From Chloroflexota bacterium (GTDB lineage: Bacteria > Chloroflexota > Anaerolineae > Aggregatilineales > Phototrophicaceae): a stretch of 64,000 bases of DNA. A model generated the notes under the pieces. That model was not told the DNA's origin. It saw only the letters and a program-made list of their open reading frames with translations, and did not search any database. Positions within the stretch are counted from its first letter, which is position 1. Every line of letters starts with the position of its first letter. The stretch is from NCBI GenBank assembly GCA_026707665.1, contig JAPOWK010000114.1, positions 113,635 to 177,634 on the forward strand, written 5' to 3'. Below, piece by piece: positions 33,812-42,942 of the stretch. The translations under genes were made by a program, and so were the position numbers.

Positions 33812-35530
33812 ATGAAGCGCCTGCTGCTCGCATTGCTGTCGGCTGCGACCATTGCGCTGATTTACAGCGGCGTCGGGGCGCAAAACGCCAATCAGCCGAT
33901 ATTTTCCTACCGCAACGGCGACATCTGGAAATATGACCCGGCGAGCCAGACCGCCACCCAACTGACACACTGGGGCTACAATGGCGGTCCCATTCTCTCG
34001 CCTGACGGCAACAAAATCGTCTACCTGTCCATCGCTTCCAACTTCGTGACGCAATTTGAAGCCGGTACAGCCTCGCAAGCGGGCGGCTCGGCGCCAGCGA
34101 ATATCTGGCTGATGGACATCGCAACCGAGTCCTTCCAGCTCATCGCCGACCAATCAGGCGCGAGCCATGCCGGCGTCTTGCGCTCGCTGCCAAATTGGTC
34201 GCCAGATAGCCGCCAACTGGTCTGGCTTCAATTGGACCCGGGCCTGCAATCGCTGGATGCAGCACAATTGAAACTGCACGATCTCGCCACGAGCCTGACG
34301 ACAACGCTCGTCAACAATGTTGATCTTGGTTTCCAGGGCGACGACATTCGAATGCCAAGCCTCCGCTGGGGCGACGGCGGGATCGCTCGCCTGCATTTTG
34401 ATTTTCGCAGCGATGACGCCGATCCCTTCCTCCAAATTCAGTTCTTTGAAGCAGCCAGCGGCGCCATGACCGCCTACGACCTTGGATTGAACGAAAGCCG
34501 CGATAACACCGTTCGCGACTTCATCTGGGTCAATCATCGAGGGCGCAGCTTGATGGCGCTGCAGATCAAGGACTACTGGGACCTTATCGACCCACTAGCC
34601 GGGACGCGAAGCCGGCTATCCGATCCTCCGCGTCTGCAGAATCGAGGGCTCTCGGGAGGCTTGCAACTCATCCCGCTCTCGGTCGCCAATGACAGCGGCG
34701 GCTGGAATATCCACTGGCGCGCGAACTTCGGGAACAATACCTACGACACCGGCTACCAAAGCTACCGCGTCAACCGCAATAATCGGCCCGGCCTGTCCCC
34801 CGACGGTTTGCAAGTGGCTTGGCAAGACAGCGACCGCGTTAGCGCCTGGCAAATTGGCTCGGGAACTGGCGGCCGCCCGCTCGCTGACACCGCCAGCCGT
34901 TGGGCTTTCCCGATACCGCAGCCGTTCGGCCTCGTCTGGGCGCCGACGGAATGGATAACCACCGGCGCTCTGGAAGGCGCGCAAGCGGCGCCGGCGCTTC
35001 CTCCGGCCGCGCCCAGCTGCCCGCTGGCGCCACTCTTGCTCGCAGGGCAGCATGCGATCCTTGGCCCCGGCGTCTCCAGCCGCATTCGCGCTGGCGCATC
35101 CCTGAACGCCGATATCGTCGGGATCATGGACGCCGGCGACGTCGCGCTCATCGAAGCGGGTCCAATCTGTGCCGATGGCTACCACTGGTATTTCGCGCGC
35201 AACGAAGAAATCGCCGGCTGGATTGCCGAAGGCGGTGGTGGCGAGTATTGGCTGCTCTACAGCATTGATTGCGCCAACAGCCCGCCGATCCGCTTGTCAG
35301 CCACCATGACCGCCCGGGTCGCCGGCAGCCGTTCGCTGAGCGTTCGCAATGGCAAAGGCAATGTGGGCACGGCTGCAATCGGGGTCGCGTCGCCGGGCGA
35401 CATATTCTCAATCACGGGTCGGCCGGAATGCGACTTGAGCGGCGAAAGGTGGTATCCCATTCAGCTTGGACACCTATTGGGCTGGATCGCCGCCGGCGCC
35501 GGCGACGAATACTATATCGAGAGCGCATGA
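33812..35530 (+). CDS. Secreted beta-propeller (PD40-like) protein with two SH3-like domains
   Basis: A 572-residue exported protein. The start at 33812 gives MKRLLLALLSAATIALIYSGVGA, a signal peptide; GGGAG is 11 nt upstream. Residues about 25-390 contain WGYNGGPILSPDGNKIVYLS-like blades, a TolB/PD40 propeller. Two SH3-like domains follow (about 420-485 and 500-570; IRAGASLNADIVGIMDAGD and LSVRNGKGNVGTAAIG). It resembles the sensor halves of the Ser/Thr kinase and FHA proteins of this window, without membrane anchor or signalling domain. The ligand is unknown. Confidence 0.75.
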   Translation: MKRLLLALLSAATIALIYSGVGAQNANQPIFSYRNGDIWKYDPASQTATQLTHWGYNGGPILSPDGNKIVYLSIASNFVTQFEAGTASQAGGSAPANIWLMDIATESFQLIADQSGASHAGVLRSLPNWSPDSRQLVWLQLDPGLQSLDAAQLKLHDLATSLTTTLVNNVDLGFQGDDIRMPSLRWGDGGIARLHFDFRSDDADPFLQIQFFEAASGAMTAYDLGLNESRDNTVRDFIWVNHRGRSLMALQIKDYWDLIDPLAGTRSRLSDPPRLQNRGLSGGLQLIPLSVANDSGGWNIHWRANFGNNTYDTGYQSYRVNRNNRPGLSPDGLQVAWQDSDRVSAWQIGSGTGGRPLADTASRWAFPIPQPFGLVWAPTEWITTGALEGAQAAPALPPAAPSCPLAPLLLAGQHAILGPGVSSRIRAGASLNADIVGIMDAGDVALIEAGPICADGYHWYFARNEEIAGWIAEGGGGEYWLLYSIDCANSPPIRLSATMTARVAGSRSLSVRNGKGNVGTAAIGVASPGDIFSITGRPECDLSGERWYPIQLGHLLGWIAAGAGDEYYIESA

Positions 35531-35546
35531 CTCAAACGCGCTCCAT

Positions 35547-36182
35547 TCAGTGCGCCCTGAAAGACGGATTGTCCCAAACGATTAGAGTCGCCCAGTTATC
35601 AGAGGCTTCGTCTTCAATGTAGTCTTGCAGTAGGCCGCGCACTTCGAATCCGCGCCGCAATTGAAACGACAAGGTACTGTCGCTGATCTTGCCAGCAACG
35701 ACCTTTTTCACGTATTCATGGGGGGACATGCTCGCCTTATAGGCCGCGAAATCGGGAATCAAACCGCCAGCGACAATGCCACGCCGATTCAGGCCTTTAA
35801 CGATGCCCATGCGCGCTTCGTAGAGCATGGAACCGACGCCGCGCCGGCGGAAATCCGGATGCACACTGATATCGCCGCCGTAATACCAGGCGCCGTCCGG
35901 ATCATGATTGCTGTAGAATCCGCCACTGATGATCTCCTGGAAGCTGTGCTGCGCCTGGTCGAAGTCGAAATCAATCAAGAATCCCGAGCCCAATCCGATG
36001 ACGCGATCACGCCATAGCGCGACGAAATTGCCCTCGGGAAAGAGGCGGCAATGATTGAGGAAATGCTCCTCGCGCATCAATTCGTTTTCGCCCAATGTGG
36101 GAAAACAGTCGCGCTGCAACTGCTCGAGCGGGCGGGCAAAGCGCGGCTCTATCGTCTCGATTCGGATACTGTCGCTGGTCAT
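35547..36182 (-). CDS. GNAT-family N-acetyltransferase, paralog of the amine-oxidase-linked GNAT
   Basis: A 211-residue protein with GNAT motif A: ISVHPDFRRRGVGSMLYEARMGI. Its C-terminus (KVVAGKISDSTLSFQLRRGF, DYIEDE, LIVWDNP) matches that of the protein at 26377-27234, so the two share both the acetyltransferase fold and a distinctive C-terminal module. I chose the ATG at 36182 (GGGAG 11 nt upstream); ATGs at 36209 and 36239 would lengthen it by up to 19 residues. It converges with the propeller protein gene (16 nt apart). Substrate unknown. Confidence 0.78.
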   Translation of the reverse strand: MTSDSIRIETIEPRFARPLEQLQRDCFPTLGENELMREEHFLNHCRLFPEGNFVALWRDRVIGLGSGFLIDFDFDQAQHSFQEIISGGFYSNHDPDGAWYYGGDISVHPDFRRRGVGSMLYEARMGIVKGLNRRGIVAGGLIPDFAAYKASMSPHEYVKKVVAGKISDSTLSFQLRRGFEVRGLLQDYIEDEASDNWATLIVWDNPSFRAH

Positions 36183-36360
36183 CAATGGGCGCTCCCGACA
36201 TTCATACATAGTGTATCGCTCGCGGCAATCGCCGGTCAACGTCTCTTGCGCGGACGCTCATCAGCCGGCGGCATCAATGGACTGCATTGGACATACAGTT
36301 ATTGCGCCGCTTGCTCTAGGATAAGTGGCAGCAGAGTTCACGAAGAAACGAGGTCAGGTC

Positions 36361-37266
36361 ATGGCGACGAATGGTCATCAACAGAATTCAAATGAGAAAG
36401 GCACCGACAAGGTCAAACGCGGTCTGGCTCAAATGCTCAAGGGCGGCGTAATTATGGATGTGGTCACGCCGGAACAGGCGCGGATCGCCGAAGATGCCGG
36501 CGCGGTCGCCGTCATGGCGCTTGAGCGTGTGCCAGCCGATATCCGCGCGCACGGCGGCGTCGCCCGCATGAGCGACCCCGATATGATTGATGGCATCATC
36601 AGCGCGGTATCCATCCCGGTGATGGCCAAGGCGCGCATCGGCCACTTTGTCGAAGCGCAAATCCTCGAAGCTATGGGCGTCGACTACATCGACGAAAGCG
36701 AGGTCTTGACGCCCGCCGACGAAGAGCACCATATCAACAAATGGAAGTTCTCCGTGCCCTTCGTCTGCGGCTGCCGCAATCTTGGCGAGGCGCTGCGGCG
36801 GATCAACGAAGGCGCCGCCATGATGCGCACCAAGGGCGAAGCGGGCACCGGCGATGTGGTCGAAGCGGTCCGCCACGCGCGCTCCGTCAACAGCGATCTT
36901 CGCCGCATCAGCTGCATGGATGAAGACGAGATGTATACCTACGCCAAAGAAATCCGCGCGCCTTATCACCTGGTGAAGGAGACGGCGGAGCTTGGGCGCC
37001 TGCCGGTGGTGAATTTCGCCGCGGGCGGAGTCGCCACGCCGGCCGATGCCGCCTTGATGATGCAGCTCGGCGTCGATGGCGTCTTCGTCGGCAGCGGCAT
37101 CTTCAAGAGCGGGTCGCCGGAGAAACGCGCCCGCGCCATCGTCAACGCGGTGACGCATTTCACCGACGCCAATATTCTGGCGGATGTCAGCCGCAACCTG
37201 GGCGAGGCGATGGTCGGCATTAACGTAACGCCGGACGAGGTCATCCTGGGCAAACGCGGCTGGTAG
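36361..37266 (+). CDS. pdxS: Pyridoxal 5'-phosphate synthase, synthase subunit
   Basis: A 301-residue PdxS/SNZ protein that builds PLP from ribose 5-phosphate, glyceraldehyde 3-phosphate and ammonia. The two catalytic lysines are Lys90 ([11 protein letters not shown]) and Lys158 ([11 protein letters not shown]), and [30 protein letters not shown] holds the phosphate sites. The ATG at 36361, with AGGTCAGG just upstream, gives the family length; a longer frame starts at 36325. The glutaminase partner PdxT, usually next door, is not in the window. Confidence 0.97.
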   Translation: MATNGHQQNSNEKGTDKVKRGLAQMLKGGVIMDVVTPEQARIAEDAGAVAVMALERVPADIRAHGGVARMSDPDMIDGIISAVSIPVMAKARIGHFVEAQILEAMGVDYIDESEVLTPADEEHHINKWKFSVPFVCGCRNLGEALRRINEGAAMMRTKGEAGTGDVVEAVRHARSVNSDLRRISCMDEDEMYTYAKEIRAPYHLVKETAELGRLPVVNFAAGGVATPADAALMMQLGVDGVFVGSGIFKSGSPEKRARAIVNAVTHFTDANILADVSRNLGEAMVGINVTPDEVILGKRGW

Positions 37267-37356
37267 TCGATAGTCGACGCGAATGGTTGCCAAGGGCGCT
37301 TGACCCGCTGTGTCCACGCACAGCGCTGAAACGCCGGTAAACTATACTCGGCACAC

Positions 37357-37381
37357 GGGCGACACCCAGTGTCGCCCCTAC
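37357..37381 (-). repeat. Family A 25-bp hairpin repeat
   Basis: On the minus strand: GTAG, arm GGGCGACAC, loop TGG, arm GTGTCGCCC. It lies in the 142-nt gap between pdxS and the D-threonine-aldolase-like gene, ending 27 nt before that gene's start. Confidence 0.8.
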
Positions 37382-37408
37382 AGTTCTCACAGAGAAGGGA
37401 ATCCCGCC

Positions 37409-38461
37409 ATGGCGATTACGCGCGTCAGCGATCTGGAAACACCGAGCGTCCTCATCGACCTGGACAAGATGGAGCGTAATATCGCATCCATGCAGGCGCG
37501 CTGCGATGAGCTGGGTATCAACTTTCGCCCGCATATTAAGACACACAAGATACCGGATATCGCTCGCCGCCAAATCGAGGCCGGCGCTGTCGGCATCGCC
37601 TGCCAGAAGGTCAGCGAAGCGGAAGTCTTCGTCGATGCCGGCTTCCGCGATATTCAAATCCCATACAATATCGTGGGCGAACGCAAGACCAGACGATTGG
37701 CCGCCTTGGCGCAACGCGCGGATGTATCCGTCACGGTCGACAGCCAGGCGGTGGTCGATGGCATCGCCGAGGCAGCCCAGGAAGTAGGCATCACGATCGG
37801 CATGATGGTCGAGTTGGTTTCGCTGGGCGAACGTACCGGGACGACGCCGGCCGCGGCGCTGGAGTTGGCGCGGCATATCGCGGCAACGGACTGCCTGCGC
37901 TTTGCCGGCCTGATGATCTATCCTTCTGACGCGGCGATTCGCCCGCGACTGCAAGAAACGCTCGCTCTATTGGCCGATGCCGGCATTGCTGCCGAGACGG
38001 TAAGCGGCGGCGGCAGCGGCGCCAGCAGCGACGCGCATTTGCTGCCCGAGTTGACCGAGCTGCGAGTAGGAACTTCCATTTTTTGGGACTGGAATTGTGT
38101 GGCTGCCGACTACACCAGTTTTGACAAGTGCGCCATGCGTGTGCTCGCGACCGTGGTCAGCGCCAATGAGCCGGACCGCGTCATCCTGGACAGCGGCAGC
38201 AAGGCGATCCACTCCGAAACGATCGATGGGCTGTACGGTTACATTATGGAGTACCCGGACGCGCGCCTGCACAAAGTAAATGAGGAGCATGGTTACGTCG
38301 ACTGCAGCGCCAGCCCAAGCCCGCCATTGGTTGGCGATATCGTCCATATTATTCCCGTGCATACCTGCGTAGTCACCAATCTGCACAATCAACTCTACGG
38401 CGTTCGCGGCGATGCGATCGAGCAAGTTTGGAATGTGGCGGCGCGCGGCATGGTCTGGTAA
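37409..38461 (+). CDS. PLP-dependent D-threonine aldolase / D-serine dehydratase-like enzyme
   Basis: A 350-residue fold-type III PLP enzyme. The alanine racemase-type barrel starts LETPSVLIDLDKMERNIASM; RPHIKTHKIPDIA carries the PLP lysine. The C-terminal metal site HTCVVTNLHNQ (His-x-Cys pattern) is that of the D-threonine aldolase/DSD1 group. It probably cleaves or dehydrates a beta-hydroxy D-amino acid. The ATG at 37409 has GAAGGGA upstream. PdxS, which makes its cofactor, is directly upstream; whether they are co-transcribed is unclear because a hairpin repeat separates them. Confidence 0.88.
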   Translation: MAITRVSDLETPSVLIDLDKMERNIASMQARCDELGINFRPHIKTHKIPDIARRQIEAGAVGIACQKVSEAEVFVDAGFRDIQIPYNIVGERKTRRLAALAQRADVSVTVDSQAVVDGIAEAAQEVGITIGMMVELVSLGERTGTTPAAALELARHIAATDCLRFAGLMIYPSDAAIRPRLQETLALLADAGIAAETVSGGGSGASSDAHLLPELTELRVGTSIFWDWNCVAADYTSFDKCAMRVLATVVSANEPDRVILDSGSKAIHSETIDGLYGYIMEYPDARLHKVNEEHGYVDCSASPSPPLVGDIVHIIPVHTCVVTNLHNQLYGVRGDAIEQVWNVAARGMVW

Positions 38462-38560
38462 GCCTAGCTCAATCGCAGCATTTGCTCATCTCAAAGTTGA
38501 TCCATGTAAGCGAAGAGAATTCTGGCCGGGTAAATGGAATCTCCACAATATTCGAATCCT

Positions 38561-38585
38561 GTACGGGCGAACCGGTGGTTCGCCC
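38561..38585 (+). repeat. Family A 25-bp hairpin repeat (GTAC variant)
   Basis: GTAC in place of GTAG, then arm GGGCGAACC, loop GGT, arm GGTTCGCCC. It is followed by CCTTTTG. It lies between the D-threonine-aldolase-like gene and the dipeptidase gene, about 100 nt after the former; with the T-run it could act as a weak terminator. Confidence 0.75.
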
Positions 38586-38648
38586 CCTTTTGCCATTTAC
38601 TGCTAACCATTTTTCACATGAATAATCTGGAACTTCGGGGCTTTTCGC

Positions 38649-39725
38649 ATGCTGATTATTGACGCACATCTCGACCTTGCCTGGAGTGCCTTGCAGTGGA
38701 ATCGCAATCTCCTGGAGTCCACTTATACGATCCGGGCGACCGAGGTCGGCATCCCCGGCAAGGGACGGGCGCTGAACACGGTCTCCCTTCCTGAAATGAG
38801 GCGCGGGCGCATCGCCCTCAGCTTCGTCACCATGTTGGCGCGTTCAACGGGACATAAACGAGAATATCTCGATTACGGCTCGCAAGCGCAAGCCTACGGC
38901 GTCGCCATGGGGCAATTGGCATACTATCGCGCGCTGGAAATGGATGGCCAGGCGCGCATTCTGGGAGACGGCTCGGGCTTGCGCGCGCATATCGAGGAGT
39001 GGGAAAACTGGGAAGCCCTTGGCGCCGATCCGGCAGAAACGCCCCCGCTGGGCTTTGTGCTCAGCATGGAAAGCGCCGACCCCATCCGTGATCCGGCGCA
39101 ACTGGAAGAATGGTGGCGCGCCGGTTTGCGCTTGCTCGGTCCCGCGCATTATGGTCCCGGGCGCTACGCCGGCGGCACCGGCGTCGAGATCGGGCTCAGC
39201 GAAATGGGCGCGCCGCTTCTGCGCGAAATGAATCGCCTGGGCCTGCTGCTTGATTTGACGCACTTCAGCGACGAGGCGTTCTGGGAAGCGGTCAAAGTAT
39301 TCGATGGCCCTGTGCTTGCCAGCCACAATAACTGTCGCGCGCTCGTGCCTCATCAGCGGCAATTCAGCGACGAGCAGTTGAAGCTCATCATCGGGCGCGA
39401 TGGCGTCATCGGCGCTGCTTTCGACATCTGGATGCTGCAGCCCGGCTTCCTCCGCGGCGGCAGCAACCGAGACGTAAGCATCGATACCGTGATCGACCAC
39501 ATTGACCATGTGTGTCAGCTAGCTGGGAATAGTCGCCACGCCGCCGTTGGCACAGACCTGGATGGTGGATTCGGGCGCGAGCAATCCCCTTGTGATCTCG
39601 ATACGATCGCTGACTTGCAGCAATTGCCAGGCAAACTCGCGACGCGCGGCTACGCGGAAGACGACATCGCCAATATCATGCATGGCAACTGGCTGCGCCT
39701 GCTGTGCGCCGCTTGGGGAGATTAA
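38649..39725 (+). CDS. Membrane-dipeptidase family (M19) peptidase
   Basis: A 358-residue zinc dipeptidase. IIDAHLDLAW supplies the first His-x-Asp pair, LSMESAD the bridging Glu, LDLTHFSD the third site and ASHNNCR the fourth; VGTDLDGGFG is the conserved C-terminal loop. Renal-dipeptidase relatives cleave dipeptides, including ones with D-residues, which would suit the preceding D-amino-acid enzyme. No signal peptide is seen, so it is probably cytoplasmic. The ATG at 38649 has GGGG about 9 nt upstream. Confidence 0.9.
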   Translation: MLIIDAHLDLAWSALQWNRNLLESTYTIRATEVGIPGKGRALNTVSLPEMRRGRIALSFVTMLARSTGHKREYLDYGSQAQAYGVAMGQLAYYRALEMDGQARILGDGSGLRAHIEEWENWEALGADPAETPPLGFVLSMESADPIRDPAQLEEWWRAGLRLLGPAHYGPGRYAGGTGVEIGLSEMGAPLLREMNRLGLLLDLTHFSDEAFWEAVKVFDGPVLASHNNCRALVPHQRQFSDEQLKLIIGRDGVIGAAFDIWMLQPGFLRGGSNRDVSIDTVIDHIDHVCQLAGNSRHAAVGTDLDGGFGREQSPCDLDTIADLQQLPGKLATRGYAEDDIANIMHGNWLRLLCAAWGD

Positions 39726-39738
39726 GCAGCGGCCTCGC

Positions 39739-40524
39739 TTACAAGCGCCCGGCGAGCATCCTGTCCATTTCTTCGCTGGCTTGCTGCAGAACTTCACGCA
39801 AGGCAAAGTCGCTGCCGAGGGGCACCATGAGCGCGCCTTGTCGCCGGTATTGGTCGACCTCTTCAATGGAAGCCGCGGTCCGCGCCCAGACTTTGCCGCG
39901 CAGCTTCGCCGCCGCCGCCACCCGCGCGACCGCATCATCAACGCTCATGCCGAATTCCGGGTAGGTTTTCAGGCGCAGCCCCAAATCGGCGGGACCAACA
40001 AAGAGCGCGTCAATGCCCTCGACCGCGGCGATCTCGTCGGCATTGGCGACCGCTTCCGGCGTTTCAATCTGGGCGACAATGAAGGTCTCGCGATTGGCGT
40101 CGGCAATGTATGTACTGCCGTCTCGCCAGCTGTCCAAGCCGAAGTCAGCATCGAGACCGGCTCCATCCAGCCCGCGATTGCCAACCGGCGGGTACTTGGC
40201 CGCCATCACGATATCCCGTGCCGTACCCGCATCGGAAACGAAGGGTACCATCAGACCGGCCGCGCCATCTTCCAGGAAGCGGTATAGCCGGGTTCGCTGC
40301 GTCGTTGGCGGCCGGACTAAACAGTCGATATCGTAGCGTTGACAGAGCGCCAACAAATGCTGCACCTCGCGGTTGTCGAAGTTGCGATGCTCCAGATCAA
40401 GCCAAATGCCGTCATAGCGATAATGCGCCGCGTAGCGAATATAGAAGGGCAGCACATGCCCCAATGAACAGAATCGCGCGAACTCGCCCGCGCGCCACTT
40501 CGCCAGCACTTTGCTTTTTCTCAT
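39739..40524 (-). CDS. HpcH/HpaI-family class II aldolase
   Basis: A 261-residue metal-dependent aldolase acting on 2-keto acids. YDGIWLDLEHRNFD, VRPPTTQRTRLYRFLEDGAAGLMVPFV and VAQIETPEAVANADEIAAVEGIDALFVGPADL are the family's catalytic segments (His of LEHR, Arg of VRPP, Glu of QIETP, Asp of GPADL). The start is the ATG at 40524 with GGGGAG 11 nt upstream. It converges with the dipeptidase gene. The substrate could be a 2-keto-3-deoxy sugar acid or a homoprotocatechuate-derived acid. Confidence 0.88.
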   Translation of the reverse strand: MRKSKVLAKWRAGEFARFCSLGHVLPFYIRYAAHYRYDGIWLDLEHRNFDNREVQHLLALCQRYDIDCLVRPPTTQRTRLYRFLEDGAAGLMVPFVSDAGTARDIVMAAKYPPVGNRGLDGAGLDADFGLDSWRDGSTYIADANRETFIVAQIETPEAVANADEIAAVEGIDALFVGPADLGLRLKTYPEFGMSVDDAVARVAAAAKLRGKVWARTAASIEEVDQYRRQGALMVPLGSDFALREVLQQASEEMDRMLAGRL

Positions 40525-40645
40525 GATGAATCGTCTCCCCGAATCAAATCTCCGCCGCATTCTAACCAACCGAAGGTCAGTTGTCTTGTTCGCTCCGTGA
40601 TGCCCCAACGCCCATCAGATTCCTATGTCGGTGGCGTCGAATCTC

Positions 40646-40670
40646 GTAGGGGCGACTCGGTGAGTCGCCC
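40646..40670 (+). repeat. Family A 25-bp hairpin repeat
   Basis: GTAG, arm GGGCGACTC, loop GGT, arm GAGTCGCCC. It lies in the 281-nt gap between the aldolase and aminotransferase genes, 26 nt from an interrupted copy in the opposite orientation. Confidence 0.8.
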
Positions 40671-40696
40671 GTTTAAGACCTAAGATTGAAATCAGC

Positions 40697-40743
40697 GGGC
40701 GAGCGCCTGTCCATGTCTACGTGACCCACCGGCTCGCCCCTAC
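40697..40743 (-). repeat. Family A hairpin repeat interrupted by a 22-nt insert
   Basis: Removing 40704-40725 (CGCCTGTCCA then TGTCTACGTGAC, plus strand) restores a 25-bp family A repeat with arms GGGCGAGCC and GGCTCGCCC around a 3-nt loop. The insert length, 22, and its 12-nt end match the inserts at 30250-30271 and 44526-44547. Confidence 0.8.
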
Positions 40744-40805
40744 AGATTGATTTTTCCTAGCAAGGTAGGTTTGCCTACCAATTTCTGACATGTGAGTAAC
40801 AGCAG

Positions 40806-41963
40806 CTATACCAGAAGCGGCCGCATCTGCTCAAGTGCGCGCTCCAGCAGGCTTACATCAGAGGCGAAGCAGAGTCGCAGATAGCCCTCGCCCTGGGGAC
40901 CAAACGCCGCGCCCGGCGCCAAGCCGACGCCGCACTCGCGCAGAACCTGCTCGGCGAAGGCATAACTGTCGGACACGCCATCGACGGCGAAGAAGGCGTA
41001 AAAGGCCGCTTGCGGAACGGGAAACGTCACACGCGGCAATTCACCGAAAGCTCGCTTGACCGCCTCCAGCGCCGCCCGGTAACGAGCCACGGACTCGCTG
41101 ACGAATGCTTCGCCATGTTGCAAAGCGGTGATGCCGGCGATCTGAACCGGGGCAAAAACGCAGGAGAAATTGAATTCGCTCACCATCTCCAGCGCCGCAA
41201 TCAGAGACTTCGGCCCCGTCAGCCAGCCGAGGCGCCAGCCCGTCATCGCCCAGGACTTGGAGAAACTGTTGACGATCAAGTATTTGTCGTCTTCGTTAAC
41301 CTTGTCCAGAAAGCTCGGCGCATGATCGCGGTCGTAGACGATGCGATTGTAGACCTCGTCGGCGATCAGCCAGATATCGCGCTCGCGGCAGAAGTCGAGG
41401 ATCCGTTGCTGCTCCGCGTCAGAAAGCATCCAGCCGGTCGGATTGTTCGGCGAGTTGACCGCTAGCGCGCCGGTATGGGCTGGGCAAGCGGCGAATAGCT
41501 CGTCAAGATCAAGCGACCACAGGCCATCGCGCGGGCGAATGGATACGCGAATGACCTCGGCGCCAAGTATCTCGGCCGCGCCAGCTAAATTGGGCCAGAC
41601 AGGCGAAGGAATCACCACGGCCGCGCCGTCGGCGACGATGCACTGTAGCGCAAGGGATACCGCCGTCATGCCAGAGGGTGTCACGACGATGTTGTCCGGC
41701 GTGAAGCTGGCTTTGTACAATTGATTTGTATAGTCCGCCAGCGCGCTGCGCAATTCGACAATGCCGCGGCTCGGCTGGTAAAAGGTCTGCCCTTCGTCGA
41801 TGGCGTCTTTGGCGGCTTGGCGGATGAATTCAGGCGTTGGTTTGTCTGGCTCGCCAAACCAGAGTGGTATGATGTCGGTTCGTCCGATGCCGGCGTTGGC
41901 CAGCTTGCGAATCAGGCTCGGCTGCAGCGCGCGCACAGCCGGACGCCCGGCGCGTATCGTCAT
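40806..41963 (-). CDS. PLP-dependent aminotransferase class I/II
   Basis: A 385-residue fold-type I aminotransferase, close to the aspartate aminotransferase Ib group. VNSPNNPTGWMLSD and IWLIADEVYNRIVYD are the cofactor-binding segments, NSFSKSWAMTGWRLGW has the PLP lysine, and YLRLCFASD the substrate-carboxylate arginine. Start chosen at the ATG 41963 (AGGAGG about 13 nt upstream), 4 nt after the stop of the sugar permease, so it is the last gene of the importer operon. Its role beside a sugar importer is unclear; the transporter might carry something other than sugar. Confidence 0.9.
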   Translation of the reverse strand: MTIRAGRPAVRALQPSLIRKLANAGIGRTDIIPLWFGEPDKPTPEFIRQAAKDAIDEGQTFYQPSRGIVELRSALADYTNQLYKASFTPDNIVVTPSGMTAVSLALQCIVADGAAVVIPSPVWPNLAGAAEILGAEVIRVSIRPRDGLWSLDLDELFAACPAHTGALAVNSPNNPTGWMLSDAEQQRILDFCRERDIWLIADEVYNRIVYDRDHAPSFLDKVNEDDKYLIVNSFSKSWAMTGWRLGWLTGPKSLIAALEMVSEFNFSCVFAPVQIAGITALQHGEAFVSESVARYRAALEAVKRAFGELPRVTFPVPQAAFYAFFAVDGVSDSYAFAEQVLRECGVGLAPGAAFGPQGEGYLRLCFASDVSLLERALEQMRPLLV

Positions 41964-41967
41964 GAAG

Positions 41968-42942
41968 TCAATCCCCCTCCTGCTTGTAAAGCGCCACCGC
42001 TGACACAATAATGACGCCCTGAATAAGACCCTGTATGAATTGATTCACGCCAAGCATCACCAGCAGATTGGCCGTGATGCCGAGAAGCAAAACGCCGCCG
42101 AGCGTCCCAATCACGGTGCCGCGGCCGCCGAATAAACTGGTGCCGCCGATGATGACCGCCGTGATCGTCTGCAATTCAATGCCATCGCCGATGGCGGGAT
42201 CGCCAACACCCATGCGCGACAGCCAGAGCAAGCCCGTAATCGACGCGCTGATGCTGCAAATGACGTACACGCCGTAGCGCGTTAGTTTGACCGGCACGCC
42301 GGAGAGATGCGCCACTTCAACATTGCCGCCGATGGCATAAAGATATTTGCCAAAGGCGGTGTAACGCAGCAATAAGGCCGTCAAAATGAGCAAGGCGACA
42401 AACATCAGCGCGATGACGGGAATCGGTCCGATCTTTTGCACATAAAACATGATGAAAGGCCGGCTGGCCGAGCCCACGGGCGATGTCGAAATGCTGAGGC
42501 TGATGCCGCGCAAAATGCCCAGCGAAGCCAGTGTGACGATGAAGGGAGCGATCTTGACCTCATTGACCAGGAAGCCATGAATCAAACCGACCACCAGTCC
42601 CAGCGCCAGCGTTGCCGCAATCGCCGCGCCCTGATTGCCTTCTTCGCCATTCATCACGATCGCGGAAACCAAAATCGACAACTTCACCAGCGAACCGACC
42701 GATAGATCAATGCCGGCGGTCAGGATGACCAACATCTGGCCCAAGGCGACGATGCCCAAAAATGCCGCTTGACGGGCGACATTGGTCAGGTTGCGCACGG
42801 TCAGAAAACGCTCTGACTGCGTAGCGCCGATAATAATCAAAACGATAATGAATCCGTAGACGGCGAAGATCGGACCGTAGCGCCGCAGAAACAGACGCTG
42901 GGAATCAGTCAAGCCGGCGAACAGCGGCGTCGAGACCTTCAT
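41968..42942 (-). CDS. Ribose/xylose-type ABC importer permease (RbsC-like) 1
   Basis: A 324-residue permease of the branched RbsC/XylH group with about nine hydrophobic segments. AFLGIVALGQMLVILTAGIDLSVGSLV and GGTSLFGGRGTVIGTLGGVLLLG are signatures. Its ATG overlaps the ATPase stop by four bases. Together with the second permease at 45955-46938, which is its distant paralog, it could form a heterodimeric channel. Confidence 0.92.
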   Translation of the reverse strand: MKVSTPLFAGLTDSQRLFLRRYGPIFAVYGFIIVLIIIGATQSERFLTVRNLTNVARQAAFLGIVALGQMLVILTAGIDLSVGSLVKLSILVSAIVMNGEEGNQGAAIAATLALGLVVGLIHGFLVNEVKIAPFIVTLASLGILRGISLSISTSPVGSASRPFIMFYVQKIGPIPVIALMFVALLILTALLLRYTAFGKYLYAIGGNVEVAHLSGVPVKLTRYGVYVICSISASITGLLWLSRMGVGDPAIGDGIELQTITAVIIGGTSLFGGRGTVIGTLGGVLLLGITANLLVMLGVNQFIQGLIQGVIIVSAVALYKQEGD

